From Galeruca laticollis (Eukaryota > Arthropoda > Insecta > Coleoptera > Chrysomelidae), in the NCBI GenBank assembly GCA_963921935.1, contig OY998178.1, forward strand, positions 198,122,862 through 198,186,861: a DNA stretch of 64,000 nucleotides. Reading direction: 5' to 3'. Shown piece after piece: positions 9,959 through 21,466 of the stretch. The notes below the pieces were generated by a model, which saw nothing but the letters and a program-made list of their open reading frames with translations, ran no database searches and was not told where the DNA came from. The position numbers and the translations under genes were made by a program. Within the stretch, counting starts at the first letter, position 1. The number at the start of each line of letters is the position of its first letter.

Positions 9959-11218
9959 ATGCCTGAAACGGAAGATAATACTGAGTTAAAAGTTCTTATT
10001 AAAAAGCGAGGTACCCTCAAAACTAAATTAACAGTTTTTGAGAAATTTCTTACATCATTTGAGAATTTACATTCAAATAGAGCGGCCAAGCCGTTGGAGC
10101 GTTACAAAATTTTAGAGCTTGATAATCGAATTAATGACATTGAACGGTTAATTAATTGTTTTGAGGACCTCCAAAATGAGATAGAATGTCTTGTGGATGA
10201 ACCGGAAGCTCAGTTGATAGAGAGGGAAGATTTCATGAATAGGTATGTTACAGTTTTTTCACAAGCAAAGGCGTTTCAAGCAGAATACGATTCAGACAAT
10301 GTAAGTGGCAGCGAGCATGGTTCTGTCAAAACGGGTTCCGTTGTTGGTCGTAGTTCAGGGGATTCAGTAGGGGTCAAGTTACCTGAGATTAAATTGCCAA
10401 AGTTTGACGGAACTTATGAGACGTTATCCAAGCATTGGACTTTACTGCCGATAGCTACGACATAGCTTGGAATACATTATGCGAAAGATATAATAATACA
10501 AATTTATTAATACAGAATCATTTAAAGGCCATATTTAATATGGAAAGCATTGTAGCGGCTACCGCGACTAAAATCCGACACATTTATGAAAACTTGTATA
10601 AACATTTAAATAGTCTTAAGCAACTAGGTGAGCCAATTGAACATTGGGACATGTTACTCATTTATATTGTTTCGAGCAAACTAGATAAAAATACGGCCCA
10701 AGAGTGGGAAAAATACAAATCAAATGATGGCGCGATCAATTTAAATTACTTTAGAGTTTCTAAAAAAGCGAGCCAATCTATTAGAAACAATTGAGATTAA
10801 TTCAGAGCAAAGCAAGCGAGTCAACGAAAGGTTCAATAATATTCTAGAAAATTCTATTAGTTGAGGTAATAGTTCAAGAAATAAAGCTCACAATTCTTCC
10901 CGCGGCTTATCCAGCGCGAACAAACAATATGATTCAAACAAAGTAAAAGTTGTGTGTTTCAATTGCAAAAGAGATCACAGTCACTTTTATTGTTCAGACT
11001 TCTTAAAATTAGGAACAAAGGATCGTGTCAATAAAGTTAGGGAATTAAACCTTTGTCTGAACTGCCTGAAGCGAAGCCACCTTGCCAAGGACTGCAATTG
11101 GTCCGGTTGTAAGATTTGCGGATCAAAACATAATACAATCCTACATGACCATGGCGGGAACGGCATCGCATGTGTGTCAAGAAAGCGATATAAGCGAAAA
11201 TGCACAATTAGAAACTAA
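9959..11218 (+). pseudogene. BEL/Pao gag with zinc knuckles, broken
   Basis: Starts MPETEDNTELKVLIKKRGTL and continues through a helical region to VKLPEIKLPKFDGTYE, the conserved start of the BEL/Pao gag core (DUF1759 type). A deletion joins it near 10435 to SYDIAWNTLCERYNN, so the segment between is missing. Another frame break occurs after 10794. From 10952 the frame encodes two Cys/His clusters (CFNCKRDHSHFYC, LCLNCLKRSHLAKDC, CKICGSKHNTILH). These are the nucleic-acid-binding zinc knuckles that close gag in this superfamily. The product would form the particle and bind the RNA genome, but it cannot be made intact here. Confidence 0.85.
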
Positions 11219-11239
11219 TATTGCAAGCGTTACTAATTG

Positions 11240-13773
11240 TGGCAAAGCAACCACTCAGCAGACGATATTATCCACACCTAAGGTAAAGGCATTTGGCAAA
11301 AACAATAGCTTTTTGGTAGTCCGAGCACTGTTAGATTGCGGATCGCAATCTAGTTTTATTACTGCAAATTTATGCGAAAAATTAAACTTAGAAAATACAA
11401 AGACGAATTTAGCTGTCTCCGGTATAAGCGAAAAAATTTCATACGTTAAACATAAATGCGATTTGAAAATTCAGTCAGTGAATAATGATCTTGCATTTAA
11501 TATATCTTGTTTTGTCCTAGATAAAATAACTTCTGACTTACCCGAAACATCCATTGATATGGAAAAGTTACAGATTGCTGTAAACATTGAGCTAGCCGAC
11601 TCAGATTTCTATTCTCCGTTACCTATCGATATATTACTAGGGGCAGACATTTTTTGGCTACTTTTAAGCGTGGGTCAAATTAATATAGGGTTTCCTAGCC
11701 CTGTCTTACACAACACCCATCTTGGCTGGGTAGTTGCGGGCGGGCTGCAGTTATCAAACAGTACGAAATCTCGTTGTAACTTTTCCAGAAACGTCGACAT
11801 CCAGGAACAGCTTTCCAAGTTTTGGGAAGTTGAGGAGATTGAAGTAAAGAAATTACTCTCGATTGAAGAGCGAGCATGTGAGGACAGTTTCGTAAGGGAC
11901 GTATATATAAATGAAGAGGGTAGATACGTGGTATCATTGCCTTTTAAAAAACCACCAAAGTTGCTAGGTAATTCGCGTGACTTAGCGTTTAAACGTTTTT
12001 GTCATTAGAACGCAAGCTCGTGGCTAATGATAAGTTAAGAAAGTTATACACAGATTTTCTGGAAGTTTATGAGCAGCTAGGACATATGTCTCAACTAAAA
12101 TCTGAAGACGACAGCAACAGCGTCTATTTTATGCCTCATCACGGTGTATTAAAGGAGTCGAGCAATACTACTAAGTTGCGTGTTGTCTTTAACGCGTCTA
12201 GTCCAAGTACTACAGGACTATCGTTGAACGACATTCAAATGTCTGGTCCAACAATTCAACAGGACTTGTTATCCATTATATTACGTTTTCGCACACGAAA
12301 CATTGTCTTGTCGAGTGACATTAAAATGATGTACCGATAGGTATTTATCAATCCTGAACAGGGTCTTTTACAAAAAATATTTTGACGTTCCAATCCTGAT
12401 GATGAAGTTAAAACGTTTCAGTTGAATACGGTTACTTACGGAACCACCGCGCTAGTTTTTTAGCTATACGTTGTCTTTTCGAGGTTGCAAAAAAATGCGA
12501 GCGCGATTTTCCAATAATTGCGAACATAATTCGAAACGATATGTACGTAGATGATCTATTAACATGCGTAGATACTCGACAAGAAGCCGAATACATATGT
12601 AGTAACATTAATAAAATTTTATTTAAACGTGGGTACGTTATCCGCAATTTAGAATCCGAAAATACGCTAATAGAGCTTTACTCTAATAAAGAACTAGAAA
12701 ACTCAATTTTGGGATTGTCATGGAACAGCTCGCTTGATATTTTAAAGCATAAAATAAATCAACCCAATATTACTCAAAAGGTGATGACCAAACGTATCAT
12801 TCTTTCCAGTATTGCTACTATCTTTGACCCGCTAGGTTTAGTCGGCCCTTGCATATTATCCTGGTAAATGTGCTATTACAAAAAATATGGTGCGAAAAAT
12901 TAAGCTGGGATCATCCTATTCCTGATCAGATACGGATTTCTTGGTTAGAATGGTACTCGAATTTGGAAATCCTAAATAATGTAAATATAACGCGAAAGGT
13001 TGTTTGTGAAAATCCGATTAGAATCACATTACACGGTTTTGCCGATACTTGTCAGAATAGCTACGGCGCATGCGTGTATGTCGTGTCAGAAGACAATTTA
13101 GGAGTGCGATTGTCTAATTTGCTGTGCGCCAAATCGAAAGTAGCTCCTGTTAAGCATCTAACAATGCCACGATTAGAACTATGCGCGGCATTAATATTGG
13201 CTCAGTTATTAGAAAAGGTGTCAAAATCAATCAACATTACAGTTGATCAAATCTTTTGCTGGTCCGATTCCACGATAGTATTCGGATGGTTGTTTTTTTT
13301 ATGATTTTCAAGCGTTACTCGTTCGTATCGAGGCGGTGCTCAATTCTCGTCCTCTTACTCCTTTAACCGCTGATCCTGACGATTTGACCTGTCTCCCTCC
13401 CTCCCACTTTCTAATTGGAAGACCAATGTAAGCAATTCCCGAATTGCCAATCAGCAATATCAAGGAAAACCGACTGAGTCAATATCAGCTTTCACAAAAA
13501 ATGTTCGAGCATTTCTGGACTAAATGGAGCCGAGAATACGTCAACGAGCTGCAACAGAGATGCAAATGGAAAAAGTCTTCTGGAAGCCTAGATATTGGAC
13601 AATTAGTCCTGATAAAAGATAATAACATGCCACCCACAAGATGGCGTTTGGGACGGATCGTTGAACTAATACCAGGCAAGGACGGTGTTAATCGCGTTGC
13701 CTCAGTGAAAACTGCGGATAGTGAAGTTACCCGTGCAGTGACCAGACTTTGTCCTCGCCCCATTGAAAGCTAG
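11240..13773 (+). pseudogene. BEL/Pao pol: protease, RT, RNase H, C-terminal domain; integrase core deleted
   Basis: The aspartic protease is recognisable by ALLDCGSQSSFI near 11330 (DCG in place of DSG). The RT begins about 12005, with LRVVFNASSPSTTGLSLND at 12177 and the catalytic YVDD at 12544-12555. RNase H appears as GFADTCQNSYGACVYV, LTMPRLELCAA and CWSDSTIVFGWL near 13036-13290. At about 13297 the sequence jumps directly to LLVRIEAVLNSRPLTPL, which normally follows the integrase core, so the DDE integrase is absent. The C-terminal domain (HFWTKWSREYVNELQQR, WRLGRIVELIPGKDG) is readable to 13773. Stops and frameshifts occur at 12340, 12867, about 13300 and 13429. Confidence 0.9.
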
Positions 13774-13785
13774 CCTAGGACTTTC

Positions 13786-13798
13786 AAGGCCGGGGGCA
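13786..13798 (+). other. Polypurine tract of BEL/Pao element
   Basis: AAGGCCGGGGGCA lies immediately before the 3' LTR, the expected position for the plus-strand primer. Confidence 0.7.
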
Positions 13799-13949
13799 TG
13801 TTTAGTCAACCCCATCTTATGTCATCACTTGTCATGTCATGTCATTACTAAAAATGTTCATTATAATATGCTTTTCTGTTACTTTGTGTTATTAATAAAT
13901 ATAGTAAAAGGTACCCAGGGCATAGTTACAGTCCATCTACACGAAAACA
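13799..13949 (+). repeat. 3' LTR of BEL/Pao element
   Basis: Starts TGTTTAGTCAACCCCATC, ends ACGAAAACA, and is followed by the GAAGC duplicate at 13950-13954. Confidence 0.95.
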
Positions 13950-13982
13950 GAAGCTGATGATGAAAAATACTTATTGTTGAAG

Positions 13983-14039
13983 GTAAGTGTTAAGAGATGT
14001 CATTTACAATTGTTTTATTTATTGTACTGATTTTTATAG
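13983..14039 (+). other. Short intron in Crypton 2
   Basis: GTAAGT donor and TTTTTATAG acceptor, 57 bases. Removal joins YLLLK to VVLIMG in frame, matching relatives. Confidence 0.75.
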
Positions 14040-14666
14040 GTAGTTTTGATAATGGGAATAGCTGGTGCCCTGCGACGAGATGAATTAGTAAAAATGGCCA
14101 TTGAAGATATTCAGGAAGAGAATGTTGTATTAATAGTAACCGTTCCCGATACCAAGACGGATAATAAGCATGTTTTCACTGTTACTAATATTAATTTCAT
14201 AAAAATTTATCGTAAATATGCAGCTCTTCGACCAAAACATATTGTTAATAATCGTCGTATATTCTTGAGATACATAAACGGAAAGTGCATCGCACAAGTT
14301 GTTGGAGTGCATACCATTGGGAAAATGCCTAGTATGATTGCCAAGTATCTCAGATTACCAAATCCTGAAACATACACGGGTTACTGTTTTCGGAGAAGCT
14401 CTGCCACGCTGCTTACCAATACTGGGGCTGATATGTCAATTCTTAAACATCACGGTGGATAGAAATCCACGACAGTAGCGGAAGGATATATAGAAGACTC
14501 TGTCGAAAATAAGAAGAAAATTTCCAGCTCAATTTCTGGTGATATAGTATCTGGTTTGAATGTAGGCAATAACCATTATTTAGAAACACTAAATGTAGTT
14601 GCTTCAACTTCTGGAGTAAATATAAGTGGAAATACAAACTGTACAATTAACGTTCATCCTAAATAA

Positions 14667-17600
14667 TATAAGTACTTATGTATTTGTTGGTATTCAATAA
14701 AAAATAATCCTTGTTTTTGTAGTTTTTAGAAATGTCAAATTTGGAATTGACGTTTGGTTTCGCGGCCGTTGCTATGGGTAACGGTCGCGAAATTAAATTT
14801 CGCAGACTCTGCTGAGAACGCGAAATACTGACTTCGCGTGCAATTGCACGAAAAAAATATTTTAGACCATATCAAAAAAACTTCCTTTTGACATGTTTCG
14901 AATATCATAGGATTATGATTCATCATAAAAATTACTAAGGGTTGGAACTGAATGAGTATTAAAAATGATTTATTATTTTGGAAAAATGTCTTTGATAAAT
15001 CTGCAGTCTAGTACTGTTGCAACACTCATTAATAAAGAATTTTCGGGTAAAATGAAAAAAGCAAAAATGGCATATGCTGTAATCATATATTTAAATGAAA
15101 ATTTTCGGTCCTCTTGTTACACATCACCTCAAAAAAGTATAACTGATTTTAAATTTTATGTATAAATATGTACAAGGTACTGATGTATTTTTCCATTATG
15201 ATCTAGTCAAGGTCACTTTAAGTTAATTTTGGAGTCGACTGTGAATGAAATTTTTTGTTTTTTAAGACATCGTATTAACGTGGCAAACAATTTTTTATTT
15301 TTTAATTAGCAATACTTTAAATATATAATTAGGGTAATCAAAAATAATGCATTATACATTTATCTACATTACTTTTAGTCTAAGACTGGCTACATAGGGG
15401 GAGGGGTGACTCGGCGTAGTGAAATTAGTGGATATTGGCATAGGGAATCGTGTAGCAATTTAAAAGGGTGTACCATTTTCGTAAGTAGTAATTAAACAAA
15501 TTATTGTATTAAGACTTCCAATTACAAACACCCTGTGAATTATTTAACAGTTTTTATTAGTCCAAGAAAAAGTCACAACAATATAGAACCAATGAAAAAA
15601 ATTAGTTTATTCAAAATTATGTAATCATGAGTAATTAATTAATTTCAAGAGGACTTTTTTCTAAAAAATTCAAATAAATCGAAAACTATTAATAATAGGT
15701 ATGGAGAACCTTGAGTAAATACAAGGCGTTCTTATGCTCTTATTTGGAACAATAAAATTTAAATTGTAATCGCCAATGACCTACGTACTCCTCCCAAAGG
15801 AATTTTTCATATCTTTGATCGTTTTACCATTAGGCTGCGTCCCGTTGAGCGTGAACCACCATGTATAATTTAGTTATAATGGTATACTGAAAATTCAAAA
15901 TTTGATATATTATTTTTATTTGACAAATATTCAAACGTATTAATTTTATTTTGATGGATATAAAATTAATCGTCATGTTTTATCATTCATAAAATTAAAA
16001 TACTGGATATATTCCTAATTGACTTCTGGCCTTTGTCCAATGGTGTCATGAAATATCCTAAATTATGTTGACAAATCGCCAGAAGTGCACTTAATGAGAG
16101 GAAATATAAAATATAACAAACATTTATAAATCCAGTGGGCCGCCGAATTCTTCCAGTTACCCGTCTGGCGTTTTGCAGGTAATCATGTTAAGAATCACAG
16201 AATAAGTATAGAAATTGCGCCTGAAGTGCACCGAGTCACTCTTTTTGCAAAAATTTTCGAAAGATTAGCGCCTTCTGGCGGGTCTTTATTTTCCGCCTAG
16301 CCTTCTGGCAATTTGTTCTCTTCTTACGTTTATTTATTCAGCACTGTACCTTATGAATTAGTTCACATAAAAATTGCATATTTAACCCTCTACCGTCGCG
16401 TTATTCTTTCAGGGTACCTTTTGGCGGCCCATCTCACGCTATGTCGGTAACAACCGAACATGCAATGTTAAAATTTTCACTGAGCCAAGTGACTCTTACC
16501 CCTACGTATCCAGCTCTCCGTCTATTTGATAAGGATGGTCAACTTGAATGTAGGTATCTAAATAAACACTCCAAATTATAGTTTATTCTGTTATATAATT
16601 TTCAGGAAGTAGTTTCTGTTATTGTATCTCTCAATATCAATCTAAATTAGTCTGTTCTAAATATATCAAATGACAGGGTTTTGTTTTATTTTTGCAAAAC
16701 CATCTTCCGTTATACCAAGAAAATCGGAAAGTGTAGCATGTATGTAGCAAAAACTTATAAAATAAATACTTCGAGATAATAACTTCTACATTTCTTGTTT
16801 TGTTAATATCGAGATATAAATTCAAACAAATATCTTCCTTTGTATACAATTTTTCTTTTCTGAAAAATCACTCATCAAATATGTAGCATGTTCTCATTGA
16901 GTGGATAATAGCTAATAATATCTCAAGCATTTCAATGATATAATAATTTAAAATCATCCAAATGTTTTATAAGGTTGCTTGCCACGCGAAATACGTGAAG
17001 TAAACAGACCCTAGTTTGGTTACATACAGTAGGAAGGTCACAAAGAGTATAAGAAACTAAAAAAAAAAAAATATATAAAATAAAGTTGTATATTTCAAAC
17101 AAAAAACATTCTGAAATCAGCCGATATGTTTGGATTTTATTTAAATACAAATGCGGAGATAATTTAATATAAACAACTCATATACAAAATAATAAAGAAA
17201 ACGTAACAAAATTAACAAATCTGAGATGTTTATCGTTGCATAATCATTACTTGAACTTGAAATGTTCATTTTTATTTCAATATCACCTAAAAACTAAAGT
17301 TCAAGTCAAATTTAAATAAATTATACAGTAATAATCTTGAAGATGTAGTAAATTTGCTTTAGTTAAAAGACAATTTCAGATAATAAATGTACTCTTCATT
17401 GAACTTTTTATTGTGAATTCCAAATTTTGATTGGAACCAATATTAAGTAAAGTTCATTGAACTAATATTCCAAATATAATATAAATAAACACTGTTCAGG
17501 TAGCTTTAATTCTTCCCAATCATGAAGATTAGTTATTCAGTACTCTTTGAATTTTAATTTAATTAATTGAGTTTTGTTCATTTGTTGTTTTATGTGCATA

Positions 17601-18270
17601 TCAATACTGAAGATAACTAGTCAACAAAACACTATTTGTCAACTAATGTGAAAAGTAGTGTGGTTAATGTTTATGAGGAAAGAAGCTACCAGACCAACTA
17701 ACTGTTTAAACAAAGTAAATCTAAATTCTCGCATAAGGAAAGTAATCACGTCTAGGAAAAAAGAGAAGATAGTGAACTTTATATTATTGGAGTCTAAAAA
17801 CTAGTTTAGATTGCTACCAGAACAACAACAGCAAAATATTAAGAAAATAAATTGAAGACCACAATTTTTTCTTGATCGTTTTGTATAGTGCAAGCCTTCT
17901 ATATGTAAGAAGTAACACTGTTTAAAATAATTCTTTGCAGAAACTGATTTTAATTAGAATTGATTCAAACTGTAATGGGACGTAAAAAATACTGCATGTG
18001 ACAATTTTACTTCAGTTTCCTCGCATTTTCGAGTCAAGAATAAGTTTATTGACGAGTTTGATCCAACATGCTATTGTTTGAAGAGAATATATAGGAAAAG
18101 GGTTATTAAGTACATATGATGAATCTCTTTTCTAATACAAAATAAATAAAATAGCGTTGTTAAGTACATTTCATGAAACCATTTTCAAACACAAAATAGA
18201 CAAAAAAGAGATTGAAACATACCGTAAAGCGGGGTTACTTTGCCCCACATGAGGAAAAAGTTTAATTTAA
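14667..18270. other. Unassigned AT-rich region
   Basis: About 3.6 kb. At 14758-14855 there are short CpG-rich palindromes: CGCGGCCGTTGC pairing with GTAACGGTCGCG, then CGTGCAATTGCACG. Near 16160-16320 the phrase TTCTGGCG recurs. No gene, TE protein or RNA was recognised in the rest. Confidence 0.5.
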
Positions 18271-18274
18271 ATGC

Positions 18275-19315
18275 TTAGATCGAATTGGTCTTGACTCATA
18301 TGATGTAAGACTGCTCAAAAACCTTTACTATAACCAGACTGCTAGATTACAAGTGGAACACGAGGTTTCAGAAAAAGTTCCTATTAAACGTGGCGTTAAG
18401 CAGGGATGTGTCATGTCACCAATGCTTTTTAATATCTACTCGGAAGCTGTCTTTGAAGAAGCGCTGAAATATCGTCATGAAGGTGTTAAAATTGGTGGAG
18501 AAGTCATTAACAACATTAGGTATGCTGCTGATACTGCTATAATGGCAGAAAGACTCAAAGACCTCCAAACACTACTAAATGCAGTAAACAATGCATGCAA
18601 GGAAAAGGATCTAAGTGTCAACACAAAGAAAACAAAGTGGATGGTTGTCGGTAAAATTAATATCGAGTATCCAAAATTGAAATTAGGTGATAAAATTCTG
18701 GACAGAGTACAACACTTTAGATATTTGGGTAGCTGGATGGACTGTAGAGTTGAAAGCGATGAAGAAATCTCAACCAGAATAGAACTGGCATGTAAAAGAT
18801 TCACTAGTTGGCATTCTGTAGTATGTAATAGAAGTCTTTCGATGAACATCCGTCTAAGAGTATTAAAGTGCTACATTTGGTCTGTTTTGCTTTATGGATG
18901 TGAAACCTGGACACTGAAAGTCAAGCACCTAAATAAATTGGAGGCGTTTGAGTTATGGTGCTATTGCCGTATGCTAAAAATTCCGTGGACAGCACACGTA
19001 ACTAATGAACATGTGTTAGAATCCCTACATAAAGAGCGAGAATTGACAAACACCATCAAAATAAGAAAAGTCGAATACTTTGGACATATAATGAGGGGGC
19101 ATAAATATCACATGCTCCGATTAATTATCCAGGGTAAAATAGAAGGAAAGCGATGGATTGGCAGAAAACAGCTTTCTTGGCTTCGTAATATTAGACATTG
19201 GACAGGTCGAACAGTCGAAGAATTGTTTCAAGTACTTGATGATAGCCAACGTTTGATAACAAGCATGACACACAAAGAAGAAGAAGATAATAAAACAGAT
19301 TTCACATTGGTTTGA
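18275..19315 (+). mobile_element. RTE-type LINE, 5'-truncated reverse transcriptase
   Basis: The frame starts inside the RT with LDSYDVRLLKNLYYNQTARL and continues through IKRGVKQGCVMSPMLFNIY (RT block B-like QG..SP), NNIRYAADTAIMAE and FRYLGSWMD. The post-RT region contains LRVLKCYIWSVLLYGCETWT and KVEYFGHIMRG. These are typical of insect RTE elements often called HmRTE-like. Endonuclease and the first RT blocks are absent, as expected for 5' truncation on insertion. The catalytic YADD reads YAAD, losing the first Asp, so the enzyme would be dead. The 3' end runs into GAAGAAGAAGATAATAAAA, a usual RTE terminus. Confidence 0.88.
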
Positions 19316-20984
19316 AACTGTCTTAGTTTGGTTTTCCTATAAATAGTTTTTGAAGACCATATTTTTTCAATGACTTGAAAGCGTTTTGTCTCAATCATAT
19401 TCTTCTTTCAACGTGATTCCTATTTATAATCAGACTTACATCGTCGTTCCAATTTTTTCCTGTTATTTTATTCAGACTCTCTTTTCGATTCTGATCTGCT
19501 GGGATAATTGTCTTTTGCGCTATATCCTCTGGCATGCAATCATTTATCATTCTTAATAATTCAGATTCTATACTCATTAAATTTTAAGATAGTTAAATGT
19601 AATGGTACGAAATTATTAATTTTAGTCGGGAAAATGACTGTTGGCAGGTGCAATTCGTTATCATCAGGTAGCAAAAAAGTTGCAAGTATAGGTTTTTAAT
19701 AGGTGCATTACACATCCACTATATGTATATTGGTTTTACTTTTAAATGGTGAATAACTCTGTATTTAGCAATTTATTGACTACAAGTGGTTTTCTTCCAA
19801 TATTTTCCGTTTTTATTTTTAATCACATATTCACAATGTGTCCTCCTTATTTATGGACCTGATTGAGATTTTCTGTGTTAGTTTTCCAACTATTTTGTAC
19901 TTGAAGTTTCCTTTCTATTTTCCTTTAATAGCATCACTACAATTACAATGTTTATATGTCTTTATATGTATTGTACAATGTTAAGAACCTGAAGTGACAT
20001 ATGGATAATTTTCATAATTTTCAGACATTTCATGGCCACATATATTGTACTATTATCAAAACAAAATATGAGGAATATATTATTCTTAGATAGATATATA
20101 GATTTTAACAATCAAATCGGTTAACTAAGAATGAATGAAATATTAAGTCTTCCCCTAAGCTTATAGATGTACCATTTTTAGTTACTTACATGGTGTGTTC
20201 TTGTGTAACCAATAATCAATTTTTTACAATGCAAAAAAATGTAAACCTTTTCAACAAATAAATTTTCTTTTTCAGCTACTTATTTTGGTGCTAAGAGCAG
20301 TATTCGTGAAGATATCAATACCAGTTGCAAATAATGTACATAGAAAGAATAAGTACAATAATGGAAAATGATTAGTAAACAAAGTTTTAAAATCGCATTT
20401 AAAAACGATTCAGGCAATGAAAACATCTCAGACTATGGTCTCATTCAATGAAAGTAGGCCAGCTAGAAAGTTTACAAAAAATCATTGATATCAAAATACA
20501 AATGTTTTTATCATATCACCACAGTCGTATACACATTCGAAAATTTTCCATTTGGTCCCATCCAGCCTACAGTTTTGGCAAATATTACAATATTACAAAA
20601 ACACTTGCCATTCCAATTCAGTTTGAAGGTCGTTAAATTTTTCCATATATTATTGGACAGTAACAAAATTATTTTAATTGTTTTTCTTGTAACCAAACTT
20701 TGCTCTGTTGGATATTCTATACAAGATCGCTACACTTTTAAATTTAAATATAATCAGGATTCCATTATTGGGGAATTTTGATATACCAAGTAACTTGCCA
20801 AAAATGCATGGATGTGTAAAAGTAAAAAATTGGTCAGTTATTTGATTATTCAATTTTGGCACAGCTTGATATGACTATATTAAGTATTGAAATGTATCAG
20901 AGAATTACAAATTTCAACACAAATGACCATAGGATATACTTAACGTGATAAAAGTTGTTAGCAAACCCATAATTTAAATTAAAA
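19316..20984. other. Unassigned AT-rich region
   Basis: About 1.7 kb with no recognisable coding or repeat. Short frames have no family match. Confidence 0.5.
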
Positions 20985-21466
20985 TGGTGGCCTCCGAGGT
21001 AATAGGAGCCACCCCAAATATCCCGGTATAATTTTTATTTCACAACAGGACACCGTTGCGCCATCTCTGTATGTGGAGCTCAACTAGTTAAACAAGAACA
21101 GGCCGGCGATACCTTCAATTGAAGCGGTCAACATAATATTTCTGTTTTGGTATCGCAATTTATAACAAATTTTTTAATTGATAGGTTAGATATTCAGATT
21201 ATTGTTTCGATTTTTCTGAAACTGATTGTTGTGTATTCTCTTGTTATTAATAGACTTCGGAGAAACCAATCGTGAGTAGCAATTTGTTTAGTTTTAGTAT
21301 TTTTTCATTATTGTTATTAAAACATGTGTTTTTTGGGGTTATCGTGGCCGGCCGCTATGGGGTAATGGGAGCCGGCCACCATTACCCTATCATTATTGAA
21401 AACATCAATAATTTTTCTTTTAGACAATAAAAGAGTCACAGTTGAGATAGTTAATACGTTTTGCAG

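Larger units (their letters stand above)
9239..13949 (+). mobile_element. BEL/Pao LTR retrotransposon, internally deleted, inserted in Crypton 2
   Basis: Complete LTR-to-LTR structure: 151-bp LTRs starting TG and ending CA, a candidate primer binding site from 9391 (TGGTGCTTTTCGCC) and a G-rich polypurine tract before 13799. Inside are gag, zinc knuckles, aspartic protease, RT, RNase H and the C-terminal pol domain, all on the plus strand. A 5-bp target duplication (GAAGC) flanks it and interrupts the Crypton reading frame. I count 7 differences between the two LTRs over 151 positions, so it is not young. The internal part is about 4.4 kb because the integrase core and other pieces are deleted. 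It cannot move by itself. Confidence 0.95.
8856..14666 (+). mobile_element. Crypton-like element 2: tyrosine recombinase, split by a BEL/Pao insertion
   Basis: The 5' piece (8856-9238) starts MSETDSDISVPSTPPEIKS. It encodes the core-binding domain in shifting frames (KMFDEFKDWCDKQNVK, SENILLAYL, KKSKVFTREQIDTFLKEA). The 3' piece (13950-14666) resumes exactly at the same codons with EADDEKYLLLK. A 57-base intron (13983-14039, GTAAGT...TATAG) follows, then VVLIMGIAGALRRDELVKM with the first catalytic Arg, YTGYCFRRSSATLLTNTGAD (RRSSA box), a His in LKHHGG and VAEGYIEDS with the Tyr. A TGG-to-TAG change at 14460-14462, one missing A near 8970 and a TGA-type break near 9090 inactivate it. The protein ends at a TAA at 14664-14666 after NCTINVHPK. 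The family resembles insect Cryptons. Joined length is normal once the insertion is removed. Confidence 0.85.
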
